Origin: DASYXT01 sp035934555
Lineage (GTDB): Bacteria; Verrucomicrobiota; Verrucomicrobiia; Limisphaerales; UBA8199
Reading direction: 5' to 3'
Assembly (NCBI GenBank): GCA_035934555.1
Contig: DASYXT010000125.1
Span: forward strand, 1 to 28,377
DNA: 28,377 bases
Shown: positions 1-7,478 of the stretch, in pieces
How positions within the stretch are numbered: position 1 is the first letter of the stretch
Layout of the letters: each line of letters starts with the position of its first letter
Notes under the pieces: generated by a model
The model's database searches: none
What the model saw: the letters and a program-made list of their open reading frames with translations, nothing else
Told to the model about the DNA's origin: nothing
Translations under genes and position numbers: made by a program

Positions 1-167
1 ATTAGGCACTGCAGGGATCGACGCCGGGCCAGCATGAGCGGCTTTTACGATTTCATGTCCGCTCAGGGCGGAAAAAAAGCGCTCAGCCTCGTAACTGTCT
101 CTAAACCAAAATGGCTACCAGAGTTCTGACTCGACCATATCGTGTTGCAAACTCTTTCATAATAGGA

Positions 168-197
168 TTGTCCCGGCACAGATTTGAGGGTCATACT
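168..197 (+). promoter_or_regulatory. Candidate promoter of the sensor kinase gene
   Basis: A -35-like TTGTCC (168-173) lies 18 bases before a -10-like CATACT (192-197). Transcription would then start at about 204-205, on the ATG of the kinase, which has no Shine-Dalgarno sequence, so the message could be leaderless. The -10 sits inside a 15-mer that recurs with one mismatch at the cold-shock promoter (5764-5778). The match to consensus is only 4 of 6 in each box, so this is a suggestion. The rest of 1-204 shows no convincing gene or repeat. Confidence 0.3.
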
Positions 198-204
198 GGC
201 AGTG

Positions 205-3200
205 ATGTCTAGTTCGTTGCGCGCGAGGAAACCAGGTCCCGGCGCCGCCAGCATCAGTCTCACTCTGTTTGTTTGGCTGGTCCTTCGGCCCTCTCCTGCC
301 CCGGCGGTGGTCCTGTGGAGCGATTTGGGCCAGCGCCTCGTTCAAGCAACCGGCCCGGGAGAGGACATCCTCAACGGCGCGGTCAAACGCGACCAAACCT
401 CCTCCGATATTCTCTATTTTAAATTCCACGTCGAACCGCTGTCGGACTTCCGCACCGAGGAGTATTTCGCCGCGTTTCAGCTTTACGAAGGCCAGCACGA
501 ACGGCTGGCGGTGGGAAATTCGCTCAAAGCCTGGGCTTACAGCGCATTCAATACGGATGAAAAGGGCGAGAAGAACGAGGTAGCAGGGGATATTGACCTG
601 CACGCGGCGCTGGAAGATGCGCGGGTGGTCGGCGGTTCGATGCCCTACGAATTGCCGCGCCGCGGCGTTGGCTGCACCATTGTGTTCAAGGCCGAATATG
701 TCGCCGGCACCAACGCGCGGGTAACCGTCTGGTTAAATCCCGACCTGGCGCCTGGGGCGACGGAAATGGGCCAGGTGGAGGGCCTGACAACTCACTTCAC
801 CGCCAATGCGTGCTTCGATGAGATTCACTTACGGCATGGCGGCGGCGGGGACGGGTGGGTGTTCAGCGATATGGAGATCGCCACCGCCTTCGGCGATTTC
901 GTTGCGGTCCCGCTCTCGGTGCGGGTGTGGCAACGCGAGCAAGGCTTGCCGCAAAATTCCATCCACGCGCTGGCACAAACCAGCGACGGCTATCTTTGGC
1001 TCGGCGGCGAGGACGGCCTGACTCGCTTTGATGGGGTGCGTTTCACTTCCTTCGGTTTGCGTGAGGGCGTGCCCGCCGGCCAGGTCCGCGCGTTGCTCCA
1101 AGACAGCTCGGGCGCGCTCTGGATTGGCACATCCAGTCGCGGTCTGGTGCGCTGGCAGGACGGCGATTTCACCCGGCTCACCCAGGCGGAGGGGTTGCCC
1201 GCTGACAGCATCACCGCCCTGGCACAGGATGCGCAAGGCCGGGTTTGGGTTGGGACCGAAGCCGGGCTGGCCCTGTGGAACAGCGGCCGGCTGACACACT
1301 CTGCTGAGTTGAGCCAATTCGATGGCCGGAACATCACCACCTTGTTCAAGGATCGGCAAGGGGTGATGTGGCTGGGGGCCTCCGGCCTGGGCGTCTTCCG
1401 ATTCATCGGCGACAAGTTCGTCCCCTTGAGCGATCCGGCGTTGGGCCCGTCGCTGCTGGAACCGCATTGCCTGCTCGAGGACCACTCGGGGCGCATCTGG
1501 TTCGGCGCAAGCGATGACCTGCTGCTGTGCCGCGACTCCGGCCAATGGCGCCATTACCGCATGCCGCGCCATCGCGCGCGCGCGTTCATCAGCACCCTCG
1601 TGGAGGACCAGGACGGCACCGTCTGGGCCGGGTCCGTTAGCGAAGGGTTGTTCCAATTCCAGGACGGAAAATTGTTGCCGCTCAACACGAGCAGCGGCCT
1701 TTCCGATAACGCCATCGGCTCGCTGTTAGTCGATTCGGAAGGCAACGTGTGGGTCGGCACCTCGGCGGGCCTGAATCGGCTGCGGCGCAAACGGCTGACC
1801 GCCCTGGCACAGAATGAGGGCTTGGGTTACGGCGCCGTCCAAGGCCTGGCCGAATTGGCCCCGGGCGTCATTTGGGCCGGCAAACCCAGTGGCGGCCTCT
1901 ACGGCTGGCACGGTAGAATGTTCGAGCCGGTCGGGGGCACGGACTTCGCGCTGCGCGCGCCGGCCATCAACACCGTGCTGAAGGCGCGTGACGGCAGTTG
2001 CTGGGTGGCAGGCGGCAATGGCTTGTGGCATTTCCGCAACCCTTTGGCAGACGCGCCCGAACCGGGCCCGGCGGTGCTGGAAGGACGCAACGTGCTCGCG
2101 CTGGCCGAGGATGCGGAGGGCCGGCTCTGGGCGGGCACCAGCGAAGGGGAACTTTGGGTGAAGAACGTAACCGGCTGGCAAACCCAAACCAATTTTAGCC
2201 CGGGCGCCCCCATCACCTGTCTGCTTCCCACCGAGGGCGGGCTGCTATGGCTGGGCACGCGCGGGGCTGGTTTGTTCCAATTCGGCGACCACGTCCAGCT
2301 TCACCTCGACAAGAAAAACGGGTTGCTGAGTGATTTTATCCGCGCGCTGCATTTCGACGCCGCGGGCGCACTCTGGATCGGGACCGCCGGCGGCGGGTTG
2401 AGCCTTTGGCGCGAGGGGCATCTCGCCACCTTTACCATGCGTGACGGCTTGCCCGACAACACCGTCTCGCAAATTCTCGACGATGATTCCGGCCGGCTCT
2501 GGCTCGGGACGGATCACGGCATCGCGCGCGTTGCCGAGCATGCGCTCGAAGAACTGGCTGCGGGAAAAACCGCGGTCGTTTATCCCGAAGTCTATGGGCG
2601 CGCCGAGGGCATGTTATCGGAAGAATGCACGGGCGGTTACTGCCCAGCCGGCCTGATCACCGCGTCCGGCGAGTTGTGGTTTTCCACCATGAAAGGTGTC
2701 CTGGTCGCCGAACCGCAACCGCGCGGTGCCGGCACCCCTGCCCCGCGCGTCGCTCTGGAAGAGATTGTCGTCGATGGCTCGCCGTTGCCGTTTCAAAGCG
2801 GGCTCGATAACATTTTGCCCGAAAATCACCCGCGTTCCCATGCGCTCCCCGCGCCCCCCGCAACGCGGCCCTGGGCCACCGACCAAACCAATGATACCCC
2901 AACCGCCCTGCCCTCACTCACCCTCGCGCCCGGCAAGCATCGCCTCGAATTCCACTACACCGGTTTGAGTTTCACCGCGCCGGAGCGGGTTCGCTTCCGC
3001 TATCGGCTCGAGAACCTCGACTCGGAGTGGCTCGAGGCCGAGACCCGCCGCGCGGCCTATTACCCGTATGTGCCGCCCGGGCAATACGTTTTCCGTGTCA
3101 CCGCCTGCAACAGCGAAGGGGTGTGGAACCCGACCGGCGCGGCGGTGCGTTTGCTGGTCCGGCCGCATCTGTGGCAAACCTGGTGGTTCGTCGGGTTGGC

Positions 3201-3915
3201 AACGCTGGGCCTGCTGGGCTCGGTCGGCGGCGCGGCCCGCCTGGTAGAAAAACGCAAGCTCCACCGCCGGTTGCAGGACCTCGAACAGGAACGGACGCTG
3301 GAACGGGAACGCGCGCGCATTGCCCAGGACCTGCACGACGACCTCGGCGCCTCATTGACACGCGTCTCGCTGCTCAGCGATCTGCTCCGCGCTGACAAGG
3401 ACAACCCCGGCCAGGTCGAAACCCATGCCGTCAAAATCTCCCAATCCGCCCGCCAGACCGTTCGCGCGCTGGAAGAGATCGTCTGGGCGCTGCGCCCCGG
3501 CAGCGATTCCCTGCAGAGCCTCATCGAGTACATCGCCCATTTTGCCAATGAACTCTTCGAGAGCGATCAGGCCCGGTGCCGGCTCGATTTGCAACGCGAT
3601 TTGCCCGAACGCTCCTTGCCCCCCGACATGCGCCACAATCTCTTCCTCATTGTGAAGGAAGCTCTCACTAACGCCCTCAAGCACGCCGGCGCGACGGAAG
3701 TGCGCGTCCAGGCGCGGGCCACGGCCGCTACCCTCGAACTGCTGGTCCAGGACAACGGACGCGGCTTCCAATTCCCCGCCGCTCCGGCCAGGCCGGGCAA
3801 GCGCCAGGGCCTCGGCAATATGCGCGCCCGCGCCGAAACTCTTGGCGCAACCCTCGACATCAAGAGCCAGCTTGGCAAGGGCACTCAAGTCCGGCTTACC
3901 GTCCGCTTCGTTTGA
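205..3915 (+). CDS. Periplasmic beta-propeller/Y_Y_Y sensor histidine kinase with lectin-like N-terminus
   Basis: Membrane histidine kinase of about 1236 residues that should sense an extracytoplasmic ligand and phosphorylate an unlinked response regulator. Seen in order: an N-terminal hydrophobic signal segment ending in an APA-type site (about residue 30); a roughly 200-residue module resembling the concanavalin-like beta-sandwich of Verrucomicrobiota surface proteins; about 14 Reg_prop repeats of the LWxGT..GL type (about 247-835), enough for two seven-bladed propellers; a Y_Y_Y domain (about 912-986); one transmembrane helix (about 990-1013); a HisKA_3 dimerisation segment with the phospho-acceptor His in DLHDDLGASL (His about 1044); and a HATPase with N box (about 1145), DNGRGF (about 1183) and GLGNMRARAE (about 1202). 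It ends there: no receiver and no DNA-binding domain, and no response regulator gene is next to it. ATG 205 is preferred over the upstream in-frame TTG at 184 because it starts a normal signal peptide. Two-component role is certain; the ligand is unknown. Confidence 0.93.
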   Translation: MSSSLRARKPGPGAASISLTLFVWLVLRPSPAPAVVLWSDLGQRLVQATGPGEDILNGAVKRDQTSSDILYFKFHVEPLSDFRTEEYFAAFQLYEGQHERLAVGNSLKAWAYSAFNTDEKGEKNEVAGDIDLHAALEDARVVGGSMPYELPRRGVGCTIVFKAEYVAGTNARVTVWLNPDLAPGATEMGQVEGLTTHFTANACFDEIHLRHGGGGDGWVFSDMEIATAFGDFVAVPLSVRVWQREQGLPQNSIHALAQTSDGYLWLGGEDGLTRFDGVRFTSFGLREGVPAGQVRALLQDSSGALWIGTSSRGLVRWQDGDFTRLTQAEGLPADSITALAQDAQGRVWVGTEAGLALWNSGRLTHSAELSQFDGRNITTLFKDRQGVMWLGASGLGVFRFIGDKFVPLSDPALGPSLLEPHCLLEDHSGRIWFGASDDLLLCRDSGQWRHYRMPRHRARAFISTLVEDQDGTVWAGSVSEGLFQFQDGKLLPLNTSSGLSDNAIGSLLVDSEGNVWVGTSAGLNRLRRKRLTALAQNEGLGYGAVQGLAELAPGVIWAGKPSGGLYGWHGRMFEPVGGTDFALRAPAINTVLKARDGSCWVAGGNGLWHFRNPLADAPEPGPAVLEGRNVLALAEDAEGRLWAGTSEGELWVKNVTGWQTQTNFSPGAPITCLLPTEGGLLWLGTRGAGLFQFGDHVQLHLDKKNGLLSDFIRALHFDAAGALWIGTAGGGLSLWREGHLATFTMRDGLPDNTVSQILDDDSGRLWLGTDHGIARVAEHALEELAAGKTAVVYPEVYGRAEGMLSEECTGGYCPAGLITASGELWFSTMKGVLVAEPQPRGAGTPAPRVALEEIVVDGSPLPFQSGLDNILPENHPRSHALPAPPATRPWATDQTNDTPTALPSLTLAPGKHRLEFHYTGLSFTAPERVRFRYRLENLDSEWLEAETRRAAYYPYVPPGQYVFRVTACNSEGVWNPTGAAVRLLVRPHLWQTWWFVGLATLGLLGSVGGAARLVEKRKLHRRLQDLEQERTLERERARIAQDLHDDLGASLTRVSLLSDLLRADKDNPGQVETHAVKISQSARQTVRALEEIVWALRPGSDSLQSLIEYIAHFANELFESDQARCRLDLQRDLPERSLPPDMRHNLFLIVKEALTNALKHAGATEVRVQARATAATLELLVQDNGRGFQFPAAPARPGKRQGLGNMRARAETLGATLDIKSQLGKGTQVRLTVRFV

Positions 3916-3992
3916 CGAGAACCTCCCTTTAGAAAGGCCGTGCTGGGACCATGAACTGGATCTGGGCTGTGGTATTGGCGCGCCAGCGTCTT

Positions 3993-4091
3993 GGACTGCG
4001 CCAGCCCTCTGGCGCTTTTCGGACTGCGCCAGTCCCCTGGCGCTCGGTCTAAAGCTCCTGTTTCAAAAGCGCCAGGGGGCTGGCGCAGTCC
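3993..4091. repeat. Inverted/tandem palindromic repeat cluster, family A
   Basis: Two direct copies (3993-4019 and 4021-4045) of a unit beginning GGACTGCGCCAG and ending CTGGCGCT are followed by an inverted copy at 4065-4091. The first and third copies match at 26 of 27 positions as inverted repeats, and each unit also has an internal palindrome (GCGCCAG.../...CTGGCGC). The cluster lies between the kinase stop and the methyltransferase and could fold into a long hairpin acting as a terminator, or be a REP/MITE-like mobile palindrome. It differs in sequence from the GCGGAC...GTCCGC family elsewhere in the window. Confidence 0.75.
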
Positions 4092-4164
4092 AAAACCTCG
4101 CGGTATGTCGGTTGCTCGAACCGCCGCTTGCATTGATCCCCATTCACTGCTCATTGTAAGCCCA

Positions 4165-5532
4165 ATGAATTCCTGTTCATCCTTGCCCGCTGAGAACCTT
4201 GAATTGCCGCTTGCGTTCCGTTCCCCCGCGCGCCCCAAAGCCCGCCTCGCCGACGAACTCGCCGCGTTTCACGAATTCGGTCAACCCACCCGCGTCCTCA
4301 AAACGCAATTTCCGTGCGCTTCGGCCGGCGGAGCGCAAACTTTAGTCCGCAGCAATAATCAAACGGACACCGGATTGCCCCCAGCACCGCCAGGCGCCAT
4401 GCGCGAAGTCCCCACCTTCGTCAACGAGTTCTGGACCGCGCGCCAGCGCCAGGCCAGTTCGCTTCACGAGGTTTCCTACCGCGCCTGTTTCAAGCCGCAA
4501 CTGCCGCGCTTCTTCATCGAACGGCTCACCGAGCCCGGAGAATCTGTGTACGACCCTTTCATGGGCCGCGGCACGACCCCACTCGAAGCCGCGTTGCTCG
4601 GGCGCGTCCCGGTCGGCAACGACGTCAACCCGTTGAGCGTGGTCCTGACCCGCCCACGTCTTAACCCGCCGTCGCTGGACGCCGTCGCCGCGCGCTTACA
4701 GCAAATCACCCTCGCTCGCCCTGCTGATACTCCCGCCGACCTGCTGGTCTTTTTCCATCCGGACACCCTCCGCGCGATTTCCTCGTTGAAACGGTACCTG
4801 CTCGAACGCGCGGCCGGCGGCGCCCTCGATACCACCGATGAATGGATTGCCCTGGTATCCTTGAACCGCCTGACGGGTCATTCGCCGGGCTTCTTCTCGG
4901 TTTATACGCTGCCGCCCAACCAGGCCGTCTCCGCCCGGTCGCAGGCAAAGATCAACGCCAAACGCAAACAGACACCACCTCCGCGCGACGTGGTGAAGCT
5001 CATATTGAAAAAGACCCGCCAATTGCTTGCCGACGTTAATGCCAGCACCCGCCAGACCCTCGCCCGCTCCGCGGCTCACGCGCTGCTGATCACCGCTCCC
5101 GCTCACGCGACACCGCAAATCCCCTCCGCCTCCGTCGCGCTCGTCGTCACCTCGCCCCCGTTCCTTAATGTTGTGCAGTATGCGATCGATAATTGGCTGC
5201 GCTGCTGGTTCGTGGGTGTCGATGCTGAAGCGGTTCAGTTAACCACTCCGACGCGGGTGGATACCTGGCAAGCGGAGATGACGCGAGTGTTCGCCGAACT
5301 CTACCGCGTGCTGAAACCCGGTGGGCACATTGCCTTTGAGGTTGGCGAGGTCCACGCCGGCGCGACCCGGCTCGAAGAAGCTGTTTTACCATGCGCCACC
5401 GCCGTCGGACTCGAGCCCCTCCTGGTGATGATCAACGACCAGAAATTTACCAAGACGGCGAACTGCTGGGGCGTCGATAACATGGCCCGCGGAACCAATA
5501 CCAATAGGATCGTGGTGCTCAGAAAATCTTAA
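4165..5532 (+). CDS. Orphan site-specific DNA methyltransferase (N4-cytosine/N6-adenine type)
   Basis: S-adenosylmethionine-dependent DNA amino-methyltransferase of the DNA_methylase fold. The SAM-binding motif DPFMGRGT (about residue 130 from this start) comes first and the catalytic TSPPF (about 329-333) about 200 residues later, an order unlike the beta-class enzymes, where the SPP motif comes first. SPPF favours N4-cytosine but N6-adenine cannot be excluded. No restriction endonuclease or specificity subunit is nearby, so it is probably a regulatory or solitary enzyme. The start is uncertain: ATG 4165 gives 455 residues; ATG 4399 gives 377 and starts at MREVPTFVNEF, where strong conservation seems to begin. 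Neither has a Shine-Dalgarno sequence. Residues about 55-64 of the long form are encoded by a REP-like palindrome (4328-4355), so the N-terminal region may be repeat-derived. The frame stays open upstream to a TTG at 3991 within the repeat cluster, which is unlikely to be translated. Confidence 0.82.
   Translation: MNSCSSLPAENLELPLAFRSPARPKARLADELAAFHEFGQPTRVLKTQFPCASAGGAQTLVRSNNQTDTGLPPAPPGAMREVPTFVNEFWTARQRQASSLHEVSYRACFKPQLPRFFIERLTEPGESVYDPFMGRGTTPLEAALLGRVPVGNDVNPLSVVLTRPRLNPPSLDAVAARLQQITLARPADTPADLLVFFHPDTLRAISSLKRYLLERAAGGALDTTDEWIALVSLNRLTGHSPGFFSVYTLPPNQAVSARSQAKINAKRKQTPPPRDVVKLILKKTRQLLADVNASTRQTLARSAAHALLITAPAHATPQIPSASVALVVTSPPFLNVVQYAIDNWLRCWFVGVDAEAVQLTTPTRVDTWQAEMTRVFAELYRVLKPGGHIAFEVGEVHAGATRLEEAVLPCATAVGLEPLLVMINDQKFTKTANCWGVDNMARGTNTNRIVVLRKS
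4328..4355 (+). repeat. REP-like palindrome, family B, copy 1 (in the methyltransferase frame)
   Basis: Degenerate copy of the GCGGAGCGC...AGTCCGCAGCAA unit found five more times in this window. The left arm has changed (GCGCAAAC instead of GCGCGGAC), so the internal stem is weakened while the right arm is intact. It lies inside the open reading frame of the methyltransferase and is read through without a stop. Confidence 0.7.
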
Positions 5533-5546
5533 TCGTGTGAAGGCGG

Positions 5547-5575
5547 GCGGAGCGCGGACTTTTAGTCCGCAGCAA
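5547..5575 (+). repeat. REP-like palindrome, family B, copy 2
   Basis: The unit begins GCGGAGCGCGGAC and ends AGTCCGCAGCAA; the core arms GCGGACT and AGTCCGC form a perfect short stem around a two-base centre. It sits 15 bases after the methyltransferase stop and could help terminate that transcript. It is one of three copies in the gene-free stretch before the cold-shock gene. Confidence 0.8.
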
Positions 5576-5585
5576 CGACCAACTA

Positions 5586-5619
5586 GCGTAGCGCGGACTT
5601 TTGCTTCAGTCCGCAGCAA
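5586..5619 (+). repeat. REP-like palindrome, family B, copy 3
   Basis: Same orientation as copy 2 and only 10 bases after it. It has the GCGCGGACT left arm and the AGTCCGCAGCAA right arm, with a longer centre (TTTGCTTC) than the other copies. Confidence 0.75.
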
Positions 5620-5669
5620 TGCACAATGCCAGGCATGCTTGTGAACCGGCCGGATCTAGCATTTGGATA

Positions 5670-5694
5670 TTGCTGCGGACTAAAGTCCGCTCCG
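5670..5694 (-). repeat. REP-like palindrome, family B, copy 4 (inverted)
   Basis: Inverted copy reading TTGCTGCGGACT then AGTCCGCTCCG on the plus strand, facing copies 2 and 3. Head-to-head pairing of such units is typical of REP/BIME organisation. No RAYT (Y1) transposase gene was recognised in this window. Confidence 0.78.
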
Positions 5695-5749
5695 ATGCCA
5701 GTTCCTGCCAATCGCTGTAAGTCGCTGTAACGGATTTGTAAAACAAGGC

Positions 5750-5777
5750 TTGACCCTTTGGGGTTGAGAGTCATACT
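5750..5777 (+). promoter_or_regulatory. Candidate promoter of the cold-shock gene
   Basis: TTGACC (5750-5755) and CATACT (5772-5777) are separated by 16 bases. The predicted start near 5784 leaves an untranslated leader of about 107 bases before the ATG at 5891, in keeping with the long leaders known for cspA-type genes. The stretch 5533-5749 upstream holds only the three REP-like palindromes and a short direct repeat (TCGCTGTAA twice, about 5712-5730). Confidence 0.45.
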
Positions 5778-5890
5778 GCGCGCGACTTTGCGGCGCAGGC
5801 GGCTCCAGAGATGCGATTTGGAACCCGGTCAGGTCAGCCGGAGTCCCTCAAGTGCTCGGTGCGCGCGCCCAAGGCGTCAGGAGCGTGGTT

Positions 5891-6097
5891 ATGGCAACAG
5901 GCAAAGTGAAATGGTGGGACAATAAAAAAGGCTTGGGATTCATTGCACAAGATGCCGGCCAGGATGTGTTTGTGCATCACACCGCTATTCTCGGCGATGG
6001 CTTTAAAACTCTGCGTGAAGGCGAGGAAGTCATCTTCGAGATTGTCAGCGGTGAGAAGGGCCCCAAAGCCGAAAACGTCAAGCGCGCCAACCCGTAG
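5891..6097 (+). CDS. Cold-shock domain protein (CspA family)
   Basis: Single cold-shock domain of 68 residues, the normal length of the CspA family, which binds single-stranded RNA and DNA and melts RNA structure in the cytoplasm. The two RNA-binding motifs are clear: RNP1 as KGLGFI (about residues 13-18) and RNP2 as VFVHH (about 26-30), within the usual MATGKVKWW start. The ATG at 5891 is preceded by AGGAG seven bases upstream, one of the best ribosome binding sites in the window; an upstream in-frame start at 5852 lacks one. The gene stands alone after a gene-free stretch of about 350 bases, with a probable promoter at 5750. It converges with the cation transporter gene downstream. Whether it is cold-induced cannot be told from sequence. 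Confidence 0.95.
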   Translation: MATGKVKWWDNKKGLGFIAQDAGQDVFVHHTAILGDGFKTLREGEEVIFEIVSGEKGPKAENVKRANP

Positions 6098-6209
6098 GTT
6101 CAGGCTCGCGGTTTGATCCGGCGCACCGCTTGGCGCTATTCCCAGGCGCGGCTCGGAGAGCGGTGTCGCCTTGGCCGGCGGGCCGCGCTGGCTGCCGTGC
6201 CCTTTGCGC

Positions 6210-7094
6210 TTAGCTGCTCGCTGGTTCGATGTGGACCAGCACATCGCGCACCGCAGGCATGCGCTTGCGCACCCTATCCTTCACCTCGTGAGCAATCCCA
6301 TGGGCTCGCTCGACTGTCATCTGCGGGTCCACCTGCACGTGCATATCCACGTAGAACTGATAACCCATCTTGCGCGCGAGGCATTTTTCGACTCGAGTCA
6401 CCCCTGCCACCGATTCGCCCGTCTGCCGCACTTGCTCCAGCATCTCCTCGCTGGGCGACCGGTCCATCAACTCGTTTAGCGCTTGCCGCAACAGCCGCCA
6501 GCCCGTCCAGGCAATAATCAGGGCCGCAACAATCGCGGCGATGTCATCTGCAACCGCGTAGCGGGGACCGCCCGCGAGCGAAATCCCAATGCCCAACGCC
6601 GCGGCCAGAGAGGTTAGCGCGTCGCTACGGTGGTGCCAGGCATCGGTACGCAACGCGCTGCTGTCGGCTGACTGCGACACCCCGCGGATATAGCGGAACA
6701 AACCTTCTTTGATCCCCACCGCGACGAGCAGCACGCCCAACGTGAACGGCGCCGGCGCCGGATGTGGCCGGAACCCTTCCAGGCTTGAGCGCACACAAAT
6801 CCACACGGCCGCAATCAGCAGCAGCGCCGAAACCGTCGCCGCGGCGATCGGTTCGGCTTTTCCATGCCCGTAGGGGTGATCCTGGTCGGCAGGTTCGGCG
6901 GCAACCACCAGCCCCCGCCACACCACCAAAGAACTGAACATGTCGGTGAGCGATTCCACCGCATCCGCTGTAAGCGCATGCGAATGCCCCAGAATCCCCG
7001 CGGCCAGCTTTCCCCCGGCAAGCAAGGCGTTGAGCGCCAACCCGGTCAGGGTCGCCCGCAGCCCTCGTTTCAAGCGACTCTCGGTCACAACCAA
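6210..7094 (-). CDS. Cation diffusion facilitator (CDF) family metal transporter
   Basis: Inner-membrane antiporter of 294 residues expected to export Zn, Fe, Mn or Co in exchange for protons. The protein has the CDF plan: hydrophobic helices from about residue 15 to 205 and a cytoplasmic C-terminal domain of about 85 residues ending MPAVRDVLVHIEP. The metal site of helix 5 is present as WHHRSD (His 154, Asp 158), and helix 2 carries ADAVESLTD (Glu 47, Asp 51), where many zinc exporters have His or Asp at the first position; metal specificity is therefore open. DHPYGHGKAEP (about 72-82) is the usual helix 2/3 loop. It starts at a TTG with an AGAGG nine bases upstream; a GTG two codons later is an alternative. 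It converges with the cold-shock gene and diverges from the small basic protein gene. Confidence 0.93.
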   Translation of the reverse strand: MVVTESRLKRGLRATLTGLALNALLAGGKLAAGILGHSHALTADAVESLTDMFSSLVVWRGLVVAAEPADQDHPYGHGKAEPIAAATVSALLLIAAVWICVRSSLEGFRPHPAPAPFTLGVLLVAVGIKEGLFRYIRGVSQSADSSALRTDAWHHRSDALTSLAAALGIGISLAGGPRYAVADDIAAIVAALIIAWTGWRLLRQALNELMDRSPSEEMLEQVRQTGESVAGVTRVEKCLARKMGYQFYVDMHVQVDPQMTVERAHGIAHEVKDRVRKRMPAVRDVLVHIEPASS

Positions 7095-7227
7095 AGCTAA
7101 CGGCCTCTAAGCTGGAAATGAAGCAAGAAGGGGGAGTTCTTTGGCCTTGCGTTCGGGGCCTGGGGCGTGTTACATACCGCGTCCGCCTCGGAGCGAGCGC
7201 GGGTTTAAAGCAACCATTTTATTTCTT

Positions 7228-7383
7228 ATGTCACAGCATCGGAGTCTGCGGGCGGCGGCCACCCTGGGGGGCAAACGCAATGTTCTGAAGCGCTTTGAGC
7301 GCCTCGAACTGCTCAAAAAGCGCGGTCAGTGGAAACCCGGAGACCGCATCACCGGCCTGCGCAAGACTAAAGGCGAAGCCTAG
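7228..7383 (+). CDS. Small basic protein of the Verrucomicrobiota/Chlamydiae ribosome-associated type
   Basis: Lysine/arginine-rich protein of 51 residues (start MSQHRSLRAA, end LRKTKGEA) that matches a family I recall as a small basic protein of Verrucomicrobia and Chlamydiae (TIGR04137), proposed to associate with the ribosome. The conserved centre is NVLKRFERLELLKKRGQW. The ATG at 7228 is chosen because family members start MSQH or similar; the frame is open upstream to 7141 but that part looks non-coding. No Shine-Dalgarno sequence precedes the ATG, and the upstream bases are T-rich. The identification rests on remembered similarity; function is not experimentally settled. Confidence 0.85.
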   Translation: MSQHRSLRAAATLGGKRNVLKRFERLELLKKRGQWKPGDRITGLRKTKGEA

Positions 7384-7478
7384 AACAGGAGACCTTCGCG
7401 CGAGGGCATGGAGACTTTGCCGGGCCTGTGCTTCACCTGGCCTTCGTCGTTCCCGTTTTCGCGCCACGACCGCCCTCC

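Noticed and set aside
5547..5694. CRISPR array from repeated units
   Set aside because: Units are palindromic, irregularly spaced and in both orientations; no spacers of equal length and no cas genes.
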